Positions 33,511-41,692 of a stretch of DNA of 64,000 nt are shown piece after piece. A program made the translations under genes and the position numbers. Below the pieces are notes generated by a model. That model did no database searches. It saw only the letters and a program-made list of their open reading frames with translations, and was not told where the DNA came from. The first letter of the stretch is position 1. Each line of letters starts with the position of its first letter. The DNA is from JAPWJZ01 sp041287865 (GTDB lineage Bacteria; Pseudomonadota; Alphaproteobacteria; Micavibrionales; UBA2020). Where the stretch lies: NCBI GenBank assembly GCA_041287865.1, contig JBGGMV010000119.1:1-64000 (forward strand), given 5' to 3'.

Positions 33511-34422
33511 CTAGTGTTTGGTGGCGCTTTCGCCGTCGATTTCTGCCAGCATTGCCAGCAATTCGGCGCGGGTCGGGCGGCCTTTTTTGCGCATCAGGCG
33601 CGGGTCGACCGACCTCTCCCAGCGGGTGGGTTCCTTCACCGCCGTCTCCGGCTGGCGGCGCAGGGCCTTGAAGATGCGCTTCCAGAAGGGCTTTTTCTTC
33701 TCCTGCGCGGGGTTGTCGTTGGTCGGTGCCTTCGGTTTCTCCTTTTTCTTCTTCCATTCGTCCTTCAGCGGCTTTGACGGCACGCTGTTGTTGCTGGTCG
33801 AGCTGCAGGACGGGATGATGAAGGGCGTAATGCCGCTGTCGCTCGGGCCCGGATCGCTATGGCCGCCGGTATCTCCACCCGTGGACCCTGAGTCCCCGCC
33901 GCTGCTGCAGCTGCTCGACGAGCAACTGCTGGAGGAACAGCCGCCACCGCCGCCGCATCCGCCACCGCCGCAATCCGCAGCCTTGACGGGGTCGAGGCCC
34001 GCGATATCACGGAAACGCTGGCGCGTCTTCGCGAATTGCGCTGACGCCAGCGCCGCGTCTTCGGTGCCCAGCATCCCGAGGTAAGGATAGTGGTGCAGGT
34101 AGAAGCCGAAGATATCGTGGCAATCCGCCATGTACTTGTGCGTATCAAGGATATGGCTGTGCCACATTTCATCGATGTCGGGGGTGGGAACATGTTCTTC
34201 GCAGGGGTACAGGGCGAAGAGGAGGAGGTAGGCTTTGTATAGTTTCTCGACGCTATCGGCTTTTTTAAGGGGCCATCCCTTTTCCTTGACGAGTTTGAAT
34301 TTGATGGGCTCGAGGTCAAGGGCCTCTATTTTATCGTGGTACGGTGTGCGTGCGGTTTGTGGTTGAAGTGCAGGTTTGTTGTCGGGGTTCGTGTGCAAGT
34401 GCAACATGTGCTGCAGGTCCAT
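33511..34422 (-). CDS. GRDP-like protein with Cys/Gly/Ser-rich segment
   Basis: 303 residues. Residues ~30-135 resemble the glycine-rich domain-containing protein-like (GRDP) region: DIDEMWHSHILDTHKYM followed by FGFYLHHYPYLG at 82-116, rich in His and aromatic residues. Residues ~150-190 are almost only Cys, Gly and Ser, with CGGGGCGGGGGC and repeated CSSSS units. Then comes a Lys-rich stretch and a basic C-terminal tail. No signal peptide is seen. The clustered His and Cys could bind metal. Function is unknown in bacteria. It is monocistronic, with its own terminator, between metK and the carbonic anhydrase gene. Confidence 0.75.
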   Translation of the reverse strand: MDLQHMLHLHTNPDNKPALQPQTARTPYHDKIEALDLEPIKFKLVKEKGWPLKKADSVEKLYKAYLLLFALYPCEEHVPTPDIDEMWHSHILDTHKYMADCHDIFGFYLHHYPYLGMLGTEDAALASAQFAKTRQRFRDIAGLDPVKAADCGGGGCGGGGGCSSSSCSSSSCSSGGDSGSTGGDTGGHSDPGPSDSGITPFIIPSCSSTSNNSVPSKPLKDEWKKKKEKPKAPTNDNPAQEKKKPFWKRIFKALRRQPETAVKEPTRWERSVDPRLMRKKGRPTRAELLAMLAEIDGESATKH

Positions 34423-34580
34423 CTAGTTACCTTTCTGTTTCATCTGTGTTGGCCGTTCCTTTTTTCTTTGTGTGCACAATTAAACGGTATGTTCAGTGTA
34501 AAGATCTGTCAAATTCCCCTGTAGGCGATTCCGGATTTCCGCTTGTACTACAAGGACTTGTGGTGTTAGTGCACCGCACC

Positions 34581-34601
34581 ATATGCTCAAACAAAGCATA
34601 T
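34581..34601. repeat. Short inverted repeat in the gap before the GRDP-like gene
   Basis: ATATGCT (34581-34587) and AGCATAT (34595-34601) form a 7-bp dyad around CAAACAA. It sits in the 250-base gap between metK and the GRDP-like gene, 159 bases or more upstream of the latter's start. It may be an operator or a chance hairpin. Apart from this and the metK terminator I see nothing in the gap. Confidence 0.3.
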
Positions 34602-34622
34602 AAGATTCGTAGGAATTGAATC

Positions 34623-34660
34623 AAAAAGCCGCATAAACACAGGGTTTATGCGGCTTTTTT
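34623..34660 (-). terminator. Intrinsic terminator of metK
   Basis: AAAAAGCCGCATAAAC pairs with the TTTATGCGGCTTTTT arm around a short loop. The stem is flanked by A-runs and T-runs on both sides, so it can act in either direction. It lies 14 bases beyond the metK stop. Confidence 0.88.
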
Positions 34661-34673
34661 GAGTGGTGGAAGC

Positions 34674-35891
34674 TTAGCGCTTGAGCTCGGTAACCTTGCC
34701 TTCGGCAGACTGGTACTTCTTGGAGCCGATTTCGTCTTTCAGCGCCTGCACCAGATCGGGCTTTTCCCAGCTGAAGCCGCCGTCGGCGTCGGGCGTGCGG
34801 CCGAAGTGGCCGTAGGCTGCCGTGCGGGCATAGATGGGCTTGTTGAGGTTGAGGCGTTCGCGGATGCCGCGCGGGCGGAAATCAGCGACGGCCTGCAGGG
34901 CCTGCGACAGCGCGTCATCGCTGTACTTGCCGGTGCCATGCGTGTTGACGTAGAGCGAGATCGGGTGCGACACGCCAATCGCATACGACACCTGAATGGT
35001 GCAACGATCGGCAAGGCCGGCCGCCACGATGTTCTTGGCTGCGTGACGTGCTGCGTAGGCTGCGGAGCGGTCAACCTTCGTCGGATCTTTGCCCGAGAAA
35101 GCGCCGCCGCCGTGGGGCGCTGCGCCGCCATATGTGTCGACAATAATTTTACGACCGGTCAGGCCAGAGTCGCCGTCGGGGCCGCCAATCACAAAGCGGC
35201 CGGTCGGGTTGACGTAGAACTGGCTTTCGTCGCACATCCAGCCTTGCGGCAGGATGTTCTGCACGTGCGGGCGCACCATTTCGCGCACTTCTTCCTGGGA
35301 AACGGAAGCGTCATGCTGCGTCGAGACGACAACCGAGGTCGCGCGGACGGGCTTGCCGTTGATGTATTCCAGCGAGACCTGCGATTTTGCATCGGGGCCG
35401 AGTTTAAACAGCGCACCCGAATGGCGGGCTTCGGCCAGCGATTTCAGGATGGCATGGGAATAGTGGATGGCGGCCGGCATCAGGCTTTCGGTTTCGCGGC
35501 AGGCGTAACCGAACATGATGCCCTGGTCGCCGGCGCCTTCGTCCTTGTTGCCGGCGGCGTCGACGCCCACGGCGATGTCAGCCGACTGCGCGTGCAGGCG
35601 TACGTCGACTTTGATTTTTTCCCAGTGGAATTCTTCCTGCTTGTAGCCGATGTCGCGCACGGCATGGCGGGCGATGGTTTCGATCAGCTCCTTGGTGATG
35701 GAAGCCGGGCCGCGGGTTTCGCCCGCGATGCAGAGGAAGCCGGTGGTGGCAAGGCATTCGGCGGCGACGCGGGAATAGGGGTCGGCGTTCAGGTACGCAT
35801 CGACGATGGCGTCCGACACGCGGTCGCAGAGCTTGTCCGGATGGCCTTCGCCGACGGATTCGCTCGTGAAAATGTACTTCTGGTCAGCCAT
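34674..35891 (-). CDS. metK: S-adenosylmethionine synthase
   Basis: Makes SAM from methionine and ATP. The family motifs are present: ESVGEGHPDK near the N-terminus, GAGDQGIMFGYA and GGGAFSGKDPTKVD. 405 residues, slightly longer than the ~385 common in enterics, as is usual in alphaproteobacteria. A putative promoter lies 30 bases upstream, so it can be expressed independently of the XRE gene before it. A strong terminator follows. I looked for a SAM riboswitch in the short upstream gap and saw none. Confidence 0.98.
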   Translation of the reverse strand: MADQKYIFTSESVGEGHPDKLCDRVSDAIVDAYLNADPYSRVAAECLATTGFLCIAGETRGPASITKELIETIARHAVRDIGYKQEEFHWEKIKVDVRLHAQSADIAVGVDAAGNKDEGAGDQGIMFGYACRETESLMPAAIHYSHAILKSLAEARHSGALFKLGPDAKSQVSLEYINGKPVRATSVVVSTQHDASVSQEEVREMVRPHVQNILPQGWMCDESQFYVNPTGRFVIGGPDGDSGLTGRKIIVDTYGGAAPHGGGAFSGKDPTKVDRSAAYAARHAAKNIVAAGLADRCTIQVSYAIGVSHPISLYVNTHGTGKYSDDALSQALQAVADFRPRGIRERLNLNKPIYARTAAYGHFGRTPDADGGFSWEKPDLVQALKDEIGSKKYQSAEGKVTELKR

Positions 35892-35920
35892 TTGAATGCC
35901 CTCTTGTTGAATACCGACTA

Positions 35921-35949
35921 TATATACTTGACCGGAAAAAGCCCGGCAA
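35921..35949 (-). promoter_or_regulatory. Putative metK promoter
   Basis: On the minus strand TTGCCG (35944-35949) is followed after exactly 17 bases by TATATA (35921-35926). The spacing is optimal and the hexamers are close to consensus. The metK ATG is 30 bases further downstream. Confidence 0.5.
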
Positions 35950-35973
35950 CAGCCTTTTTGCAGGCTTTATGGC

Positions 35974-36408
35974 TTATTTTTCGCCGGAGGCCGCCATGGT
36001 TTTAGCCATTTCCACCAGCTGTTTCTGCAGCTTCGAATCTTTGATGGATTGATAGGCGCGCACCAGGTCGCGCACGTCGCGGCTGGCCATGGGGTCGGGT
36101 TCGAGCGCGGCCTGCTTGCCTTCGGCAAAGCCCTTCACCGCGTATTTCTGGCCGGGCAGCAACTGGAAAACGCCGTCGAGGAAATAGTCGAGCGGCGTTT
36201 TCAGCGCTTTTGCAATCTCGACAAGGCGGCTCACGGAGATGCGGTTGGTGCCGCGTTCGTATTTCTGCACCTGCTGGAAAGTAATGCCGCAGGCCTGCGC
36301 GAGGTCGTCCTGGCTCATGTCGAGCACCTGACGGCGCGCCCGGACTTTCTGGCCCACATGGGCGTCGACGGGATGGGGGCCTTCCTCGGTGGTATTTTTG
36401 CGTGGCAT
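35974..36408 (-). CDS. XRE-family helix-turn-helix regulator
   Basis: 144 residues with an HTH_3 domain at about 15-70 (VRARRQVLDMSQDDLAQAC, then TFQQVQKYERGTNRIS, the recognition helix region). The C-terminal half is a charged helical region of the type seen in alphaproteobacterial regulators placed between lnt and metK. Its DNA target is unknown. A 16-bp dyad about 46 bases upstream of its own start is a candidate autoregulatory operator. The metK gene follows after 82 bases and has its own putative promoter. Confidence 0.93.
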   Translation of the reverse strand: MPRKNTTEEGPHPVDAHVGQKVRARRQVLDMSQDDLAQACGITFQQVQKYERGTNRISVSRLVEIAKALKTPLDYFLDGVFQLLPGQKYAVKGFAEGKQAALEPDPMASRDVRDLVRAYQSIKDSKLQKQLVEMAKTMAASGEK

Positions 36409-36453
36409 AGAATTCCTTACAGATATCTTACTTGCAGTAAGCTATTTTTATCA

Positions 36454-36469
36454 TATGCAACTTTGCATA
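36454..36469. promoter_or_regulatory. Candidate operator upstream of the XRE regulator
   Basis: TATGCAA-CT-TTGCATA is a perfect 7-bp dyad with a 2-base centre. A further TATGCAA half-site is found at 36485-36491 and an imperfect palindrome CTTACTTGCAGTAAG at 36427-36441. All lie in the 111-base gap between lnt and the XRE gene. XRE repressors commonly bind such dyads at their own promoter. Confidence 0.4.
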
Positions 36470-36519
36470 GTCAACACACGCACGTATGCAACCCTGTATT
36501 GTGGCAAGGGGCTGGAATA

Positions 36520-38052
36520 TCAGGCTTTACGGCGTAAAACCGCTTCGGCGGATATCGCCGCCAGCAGCAGAAGGGCGAAGAAGAACGCATCGCCGAACTG
36601 CGCATAAGGCGTGCGCGGCAGCGGTTTCGGCAGCAGAGTCTGCACATACCCCGGTGTGCCGAGCGGCACGCTGTCCACCACGCGGCCCAGCGGGTCGATC
36701 ATGCCCGAGATGCCGGTATTGGCCGCGCGCGCCAGCGGCAGGCCTTCCTCCACCGCTCGCATCCTTGCGCTGGCGAAATGCTGGTAGGGGCCCGCCGTCA
36801 TGCCGTACCAGCCGTCGTTGGTGACGTTCACGATCCAGTCGGGCCGGTCTTTCTGGTCGACGACTTCGCGGGGGAAGATCACTTCATAGCAGACCAGCGG
36901 GCTGAAGGACGGCAGCTTGCCGGCACGCATCGTTTGCGGGCCTGTGCCCGCCGTGAAGCCGCCCACGCCCGCCATCGCGGCCGCCATCGCAGGTATGTTT
37001 AATCCGCTAAACGGATTGTATTCGCCGAAGGGGACAAGATGATGCTTGTCGTAGTGGCCCAGCACATTCGAATTGCTGTCCATCACCGTCATGCTGTTAT
37101 AAACTTTCGGGTGGCTGGCCTTGGCCGCATCGACGCGCAAACTGCCCAGCAGCCCCGTCGCGCCCTGCGGCAGGCTCTTGGCGATGATGCTGGCAATCTC
37201 GGGGAACTGCGATAGATCGGCATTGACCGCCGTTTCCGGCCAGACGACAAATGTCGGCTCCTTGCCCGCCACGATATCCTGCGTGCCCAGCGCCATGTGC
37301 TTTTCAAGATTGCGCCAGTCTTCGTCGTTATCCCATTTCATTTTTTGTGGGATATTCGCCTGCACAAGGCGCACGGTGTAACCGCTGTCTTCCGTCTTGT
37401 TGTATTCCAGCCGCGCGTTGCCAAAACCGGCGGCGAGGATAAAGCTGAACAGCGCGACGATGAAAACATTCCGGCGCGAGGTGAATTCCGGCACGGCCAT
37501 CCAGAACAGCGCCAGCAGCGACAGGCCGTAAATGCCCACATAGGCCGCGCCCTGCATCAGCGGCAATACCTGATCGAAGGCATAGCCCGGCAGGTTCCAC
37601 GGAAATCCCGTCAGGATATGCCCGCGCACCCATTCGATGGCGCCCCACGCGCCGATAAAGGCCAGCGCATGCGCGGCCTCGACGCTGCTCCAGCGGCGGG
37701 CCAGCAGCGGAATAAAGCCGAAGAACAGGCCCAGCACCGTAGGGCCGATAACGAACGAGAAGGGCAGCGCCCAGCCGAACTGCGCGATATCCACCATCAG
37801 CGACCAGCTGACCCAGTAAAGGCCGAAGATAAAATAGCCCGCGCCGAAGGCCCAGCCGGTCAGGAAAGACTGGCGCTTCTTTTCGCAAAAACGCGCCAGC
37901 GTGATAAAGCCGGGCACCGATATCAGCATGATGGGGAAAGCGCCGATGGGCGGCATGGCCAGCACCATTGCCGCGCCCAGCAAAAAGGCCGTGGCGTATT
38001 TTTTGAACCCCGTCAGGGTTTCCATGCGTTTGAAGATACCCGTGAATTTCAT
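36520..38052 (-). CDS. lnt: Apolipoprotein N-acyltransferase
   Basis: Adds the third acyl chain to lipoproteins in the inner membrane. N-terminal ~200 residues hold several membrane segments, followed by a periplasmic nitrilase domain and a last C-terminal membrane helix (FFFALLLLAAISAEAV). The catalytic triad is visible: Glu in VVWPETA, Lys in YDKHHLVPFGEY and Cys in SPLVCYEVIFP. 510 residues is normal. It begins 3 bases after corC ends. The XRE regulator and metK follow, as in other alphaproteobacteria. Confidence 0.96.
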   Translation of the reverse strand: MKFTGIFKRMETLTGFKKYATAFLLGAAMVLAMPPIGAFPIMLISVPGFITLARFCEKKRQSFLTGWAFGAGYFIFGLYWVSWSLMVDIAQFGWALPFSFVIGPTVLGLFFGFIPLLARRWSSVEAAHALAFIGAWGAIEWVRGHILTGFPWNLPGYAFDQVLPLMQGAAYVGIYGLSLLALFWMAVPEFTSRRNVFIVALFSFILAAGFGNARLEYNKTEDSGYTVRLVQANIPQKMKWDNDEDWRNLEKHMALGTQDIVAGKEPTFVVWPETAVNADLSQFPEIASIIAKSLPQGATGLLGSLRVDAAKASHPKVYNSMTVMDSNSNVLGHYDKHHLVPFGEYNPFSGLNIPAMAAAMAGVGGFTAGTGPQTMRAGKLPSFSPLVCYEVIFPREVVDQKDRPDWIVNVTNDGWYGMTAGPYQHFASARMRAVEEGLPLARAANTGISGMIDPLGRVVDSVPLGTPGYVQTLLPKPLPRTPYAQFGDAFFFALLLLAAISAEAVLRRKA

Positions 38053-38055
38053 CGC

Positions 38056-39018
38056 TTAGTCCGGGTTGTCTTCCATCGTGGGGCGTTTGGGGATATTGCG
38101 GATGCGCACGCGCATCACGCGGCGCGGATCGGCGTCGATCACTTCGAATTCGACGCCGGATGCCGCGTGCTTGATCACCTCGCCGCGCGTCGGCACGTGG
38201 CCGGCGATGAAGGTGACAAGTCCGCCCATGGTGTCGACTTCCTCGTGTTCCTCGTTCTCGGCAAATGTCTCGCCGTATTTCTTCTCGAAATCGACGATTG
38301 GATAGCGTCCGTCGGCGATGGCGGTGCCGTCGGGGCGCTCGATCAATTGGGGTTCGATGTCGAAATCGTATTCGTCGTCAATCTCGCCGACGATGGCCTC
38401 GATCAGGTCGTTGATGGTGATCAGCCCGTCGATGCCGCCGAATTCGTCGACGACGAAGGCGATATGCACGCGGCTCTGGCGCATCTGCAGCAGCAAGTCC
38501 ATCACACGCATGGCGGGCGATACCACCAGCACGTCGCGCATGATGTCGCGCACTTCGAACGCGCCGTCGTTTTTAAGATTTGCGACGATATCCTTCACGT
38601 TGATGACGCCGAGGATATTGTCGAGGTCGTCCTTGTAAACCGGAATGCGGCTATGCGGTTTTTCGGACAACAGGTTGTAAAGATCTTCCTTGGTCGTATC
38701 GACGCTGATGGCGACGATATCGGCGCGCGGCACCATGGCATCCACCACGGGCAGGTCGCGCAGCTGCAGGATGTTCGAGATCAGCAGGCGTTCGTGTGCG
38801 GCGACGGCCGATTGCGGCGCGGTTTCCTTGTCGTCGATCAGTTCCTCGATCGCGTCGCGCAAGCTATCGTCGTCATGGGTGTCTTCGCGGGCGGGAATGA
38901 TGCTCTTGAACCATGTGCGCAGCCAGCCCTCCGGCGGGGGTGAGACGGCTTCGGGCGCGTCCTTTTTCGGGACGTCGTCTTGTTCGGGCGCGCCGGATGT
39001 TTTGAGCGTGGTTTTCAT
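38056..39018 (-). CDS. corC: CBS-domain protein of the HlyC/CorC family
   Basis: 320 residues. A charged N-terminus precedes two CBS domains (~90-215, with VPRADIVAIS and VVDEFGGIDGLIT) and a C-terminal CorC/HlyC transporter-associated domain (~235-315). There is no DUF21 membrane domain, so this is the soluble CorC type. It is linked to magnesium/cobalt efflux in enterics; the role in alphaproteobacteria is less clear. It overlaps ybeY by 4 bases upstream and is 3 bases from lnt downstream, so the unit phoH-ybeY-corC-lnt is compact. Confidence 0.93.
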   Translation of the reverse strand: MKTTLKTSGAPEQDDVPKKDAPEAVSPPPEGWLRTWFKSIIPAREDTHDDDSLRDAIEELIDDKETAPQSAVAAHERLLISNILQLRDLPVVDAMVPRADIVAISVDTTKEDLYNLLSEKPHSRIPVYKDDLDNILGVINVKDIVANLKNDGAFEVRDIMRDVLVVSPAMRVMDLLLQMRQSRVHIAFVVDEFGGIDGLITINDLIEAIVGEIDDEYDFDIEPQLIERPDGTAIADGRYPIVDFEKKYGETFAENEEHEEVDTMGGLVTFIAGHVPTRGEVIKHAASGVEFEVIDADPRRVMRVRIRNIPKRPTMEDNPD

Positions 39019-39530
39019 TTGTAGGGGTCAGGATAGCCTAAACTCTTCAGAATGTCACACTCAAGACTTTCCATAGATTTGGCTTCTTTATTCTTCATAT
39101 GATCATAACCGAGCAGGTGCAGTGTGCCGTGGACGACCAGATGGATGGTATGGTTTTCCAGATCTTTCTTCTGCGCCTTGCATTCCTTCTTCACCGTCTC
39201 CCAGGCCAGCACAACATCGCCCAGCGGAACGGGCGTGGGGCTGGGATGATAGGCGAGGGATCCGACGTCGAATTTGCGGATGTCGAACTGCGGGAACGAG
39301 AGCACGTTCGTCGCCTTGTTCTGCCCGCGATAGTCGTGGTTCAGCGTCTTGATCGATTTATCGTCGGTGAGCACGATGTTGAGCGAGAAGTTGCGGCTGC
39401 TGAAGGCAGCAGGGCGGCGCGCGACGACGAAGGCAGCACCTGCGGCGCGCTCGATCTTCTCGCTCATTTTCTTGAACGAGCCTTTCCACTGCTTTTCGGG
39501 CGTGTCGATGTGGATGGTCAGGCTGATCAT
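39015..39530 (-). CDS. ybeY: Endoribonuclease YbeY
   Basis: Metal-dependent RNase for 16S rRNA 3' maturation and ribosome quality control. The zinc-binding H-x3-H-x5-H motif is clear in HGTLHLLGYDH near residue 145. ALNHDYRGQNKATNVLSFP is the preceding conserved part (LNxxYRGxDxxTDVLSFP in the family). 171 residues is typical. It overlaps phoH by 4 bases upstream and corC by 4 bases downstream. Confidence 0.95.
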   Translation of the reverse strand: MISLTIHIDTPEKQWKGSFKKMSEKIERAAGAAFVVARRPAAFSSRNFSLNIVLTDDKSIKTLNHDYRGQNKATNVLSFPQFDIRKFDVGSLAYHPSPTPVPLGDVVLAWETVKKECKAQKKDLENHTIHLVVHGTLHLLGYDHMKNKEAKSMESLECDILKSLGYPDPYK

Positions 39531-40540
39531 GGCACGTCCTTGCCGTACTTGTTGGGATGGGCGGAGTCGCGCTTTTCGTAGGCCGCGACGATATCGCGCA
39601 CCAGACGAGAACGAACCACGTCCGCATCGCCGAAGTGGATAAAGGCGATATCCTTGCCGCCCTTCAAGACTTCGACAGCGTCGCGCAAACCCGATTTGGT
39701 GCCGGAGGGCAAGTCGGTCTGTGACAAGTCGCCAGTGACAATCATGCGGCTGTTTTCGCCGATACGGGTCAGCGCCATCTTCATCTGCGTGGGCGTGGTG
39801 TTCTGCGCTTCGTCAAGGATGACGACGCAGCTGCCCAGCGTGCGGCCGCGCATAAAGGCCAGCGGCGCGATTTCAATGGTGCCGTCCGCCAGACGCCGTG
39901 CCAGCTGCTCCGGCGGCATCATTTCATGCAGCGCGTCGTAGATGGGGCGGAGATACGGGTCGATCTTTTCCTGCATCGTGCCGGGCAGGAAGCCGAGGCT
40001 TTCGCCGGCCTCCACCGCGGGGCGGGTCAGGATCAGGCGGTCGACTTCGCCGTTCTGCATCATCGTCACGGCCTGCGCCACGGCAAGGAAGGTCTTGCCC
40101 GTACCGGCGGGGCCAAGGCCGAAGATCAGCGAATTGTTCTTGATGGCTTCAAGGTATTCCGCCTGCTTGGGCGTGCGGGGCGTGATCTGCTTGTTCTTGG
40201 CCTTGATCTTAAGCTGCGGTTCTTTCAGCGCCTGAATGGCGATCTCGCGCGATTTTTCGTTCATCGGGCTTTTCACGACGCTGACAGCGCCGATGACGTC
40301 TTCCGTCGTGACGGGCAGGCCTTTCAGCAGGCGCTCCCACAAAACGTCAAAGACGGCTTGCGCGGCGGCCAGCTTGGGCTTCGCGCCGATGATCACGACT
40401 TCGTTGCCGCGCGAGTTGATCTCGACATCCAGTTCTTCTTCAAGAAGGGCGAGGTGTCTGTCGTGCTCGCCGAAAAGGAGGGGGACGAGGGCATTGTCGT
40501 CGAATTGGAGCCCGATGCGCCGGACGGCTTGTTTAGTCAA
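39527..40540 (-). CDS. phoH: PhoH-like ATPase
   Basis: 337 residues from a TTG at 40540 with GGGAG ribosome binding site; the frame extends 15 bases further to another TTG without such a site. The P-loop GPAGTGKT, the Walker B ILDEAQNT, and the TGDLSQTDLP motif identify the PhoH family. PhoH next to YbeY is widely conserved, and a link to RNA metabolism has been proposed. Translation is coupled to ybeY by a 4-base overlap. A second PhoH-family gene lies immediately upstream, separated by a hairpin terminator. Confidence 0.92.
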   Translation of the reverse strand: MTKQAVRRIGLQFDDNALVPLLFGEHDRHLALLEEELDVEINSRGNEVVIIGAKPKLAAAQAVFDVLWERLLKGLPVTTEDVIGAVSVVKSPMNEKSREIAIQALKEPQLKIKAKNKQITPRTPKQAEYLEAIKNNSLIFGLGPAGTGKTFLAVAQAVTMMQNGEVDRLILTRPAVEAGESLGFLPGTMQEKIDPYLRPIYDALHEMMPPEQLARRLADGTIEIAPLAFMRGRTLGSCVVILDEAQNTTPTQMKMALTRIGENSRMIVTGDLSQTDLPSGTKSGLRDAVEVLKGGKDIAFIHFGDADVVRSRLVRDIVAAYEKRDSAHPNKYGKDVP

Positions 40541-40550
40541 ACTGTTCTCC

Positions 40551-40590
40551 CACAAAAGAAAAGTAGGGTTAGTTGTACCTAACCCTACTT
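40551..40590 (-). terminator. Intrinsic terminator between the two PhoH genes
   Basis: AAGTAGGGTTAG pairs perfectly with CTAACCCTACTT (40561-40590) around a 6-base loop, a 12-bp stem. On the minus strand TTTTCTTTT follows. It should end or attenuate the miaB-phoH2 transcript 38 bases after the stop of the second PhoH gene and just before the start of phoH. Confidence 0.82.
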
Positions 40591-40627
40591 TAACAGTAAA
40601 AGATAAATATTTGTTAACGCCCGATAA

Positions 40628-41692
40628 TTAGTAGCGGTCGTTGCGAGGTGCTTGATTTTGCTGGCTTTTCGGAGCCGGTTTTGCGGCAGCCGGTTCTTCG
40701 GCCAGCGCATCAACGATGGTCTGCACGATCTTCGAGCGGACGACGTCGACGGCCTTGAACTCCTGCACGCCGATGCCGGGCTTGCCTTCCAGCTTGCCCA
40801 CGGCCCACATCAGGCCCGAGCGGCTCTTGTCGTCGAGGTCGATCTGGGACTCGTCGCCGGTGACAACCATCTTCGAGTTCTCGCCGATACGGGTCAGCGC
40901 CATCTTCAGCTGCTCGATCGAGCAGTTCTGCGCTTCGTCGACGATGATGAAGGCGTCGGTGAAGGTACGACCGCGCATGAAACCGATGGGCGCGATCTCG
41001 ATCACGCTGTCGGACATCAGCTTCTGCCATTTGCCGGGGCCGTAGGCTTTATCCAGCTCGTCGTAGATCGGGCGCATGTAGGGCGCCAGTTTGTCGTTCG
41101 CGGAACCGGGCAGGAAGCCCAGTTTCTCGCCCGATTCCTGCGCGGGGCGGGCCAGCAGCAGTTTTTTCACCGCGCCCGATTTCAGCAGGCCGATGCCTTT
41201 CACGACGGCGACGTGCGTCTTGCCGGTACCGGCGGGGCCGGTGCCGAACGACAGGTCGTTGTTGTCGATCAGGGTGGAGAAATCCGCCTGCGCCTGCGTC
41301 TTGGGGACGAAGTGGCTGGAGGAAGAACCGGGGCCGCCCGGCGATTTGGTGTTCTGGTTCGCTGCGTTGAATTCGGCCATGGGCGATGCCTTGCGCGCGT
41401 TCAGCTGCACGCCGAGGTCCTTGATGATGTTCTTCGACAGGAAGGTGCCCTGCGCGAACATGCCGCCGAGGCGCTTGAAGGCGTCCTGTACTTTGGCGAC
41501 CTGTTCGGCGGCGCCGGAATAGGTGACGCTGCCTTCATGGTGCTCGTAGAACTTGATGTCGAATGATTTCTCGAACTGCTTCGACAGGCCCGGGCGGCTC
41601 TGGAACATGACGCGTGCCATCTCCCTGTCCTTCTCGGTCACAAATTCGACGGTATAAACTGCGGAATCATTTTGTGCGGGTTGTGCGGTCAT
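40628..41692 (-). CDS. Second PhoH-family ATPase
   Basis: 354 residues from ATG 41692, which overlaps the miaB stop (ATGA) and has AAGGAGCG as ribosome binding site; a longer frame to 41860 is a shadow of miaB. Motifs are those of PhoH: GPAGTGKT, IIVDEAQNCS and TGDESQIDLDDKS. It is clearly paralogous to the following phoH: both have LGFLPG, PYMRPIYDEL-type and FMRGRT elements. It has a Gln/Pro-rich C-terminal tail. Most alphaproteobacteria have one PhoH gene after miaB; here there are two. The functional split is unknown. Confidence 0.9.
   Translation of the reverse strand: MTAQPAQNDSAVYTVEFVTEKDREMARVMFQSRPGLSKQFEKSFDIKFYEHHEGSVTYSGAAEQVAKVQDAFKRLGGMFAQGTFLSKNIIKDLGVQLNARKASPMAEFNAANQNTKSPGGPGSSSSHFVPKTQAQADFSTLIDNNDLSFGTGPAGTGKTHVAVVKGIGLLKSGAVKKLLLARPAQESGEKLGFLPGSANDKLAPYMRPIYDELDKAYGPGKWQKLMSDSVIEIAPIGFMRGRTFTDAFIIVDEAQNCSIEQLKMALTRIGENSKMVVTGDESQIDLDDKSRSGLMWAVGKLEGKPGIGVQEFKAVDVVRSKIVQTIVDALAEEPAAAKPAPKSQQNQAPRNDRY

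Noticed and set aside
34423..34622. Gap checked for a tRNA or small RNA
   Set aside because: No cloverleaf with a T-loop GTTCGA-type motif or CCA-type end could be drawn; only a 7-bp dyad is present.
35892..35973. Gap checked for a SAM riboswitch before metK
   Set aside because: It is only 82 bases, lacks the SAM-I/SAM-II conserved elements, and is explained by a promoter.
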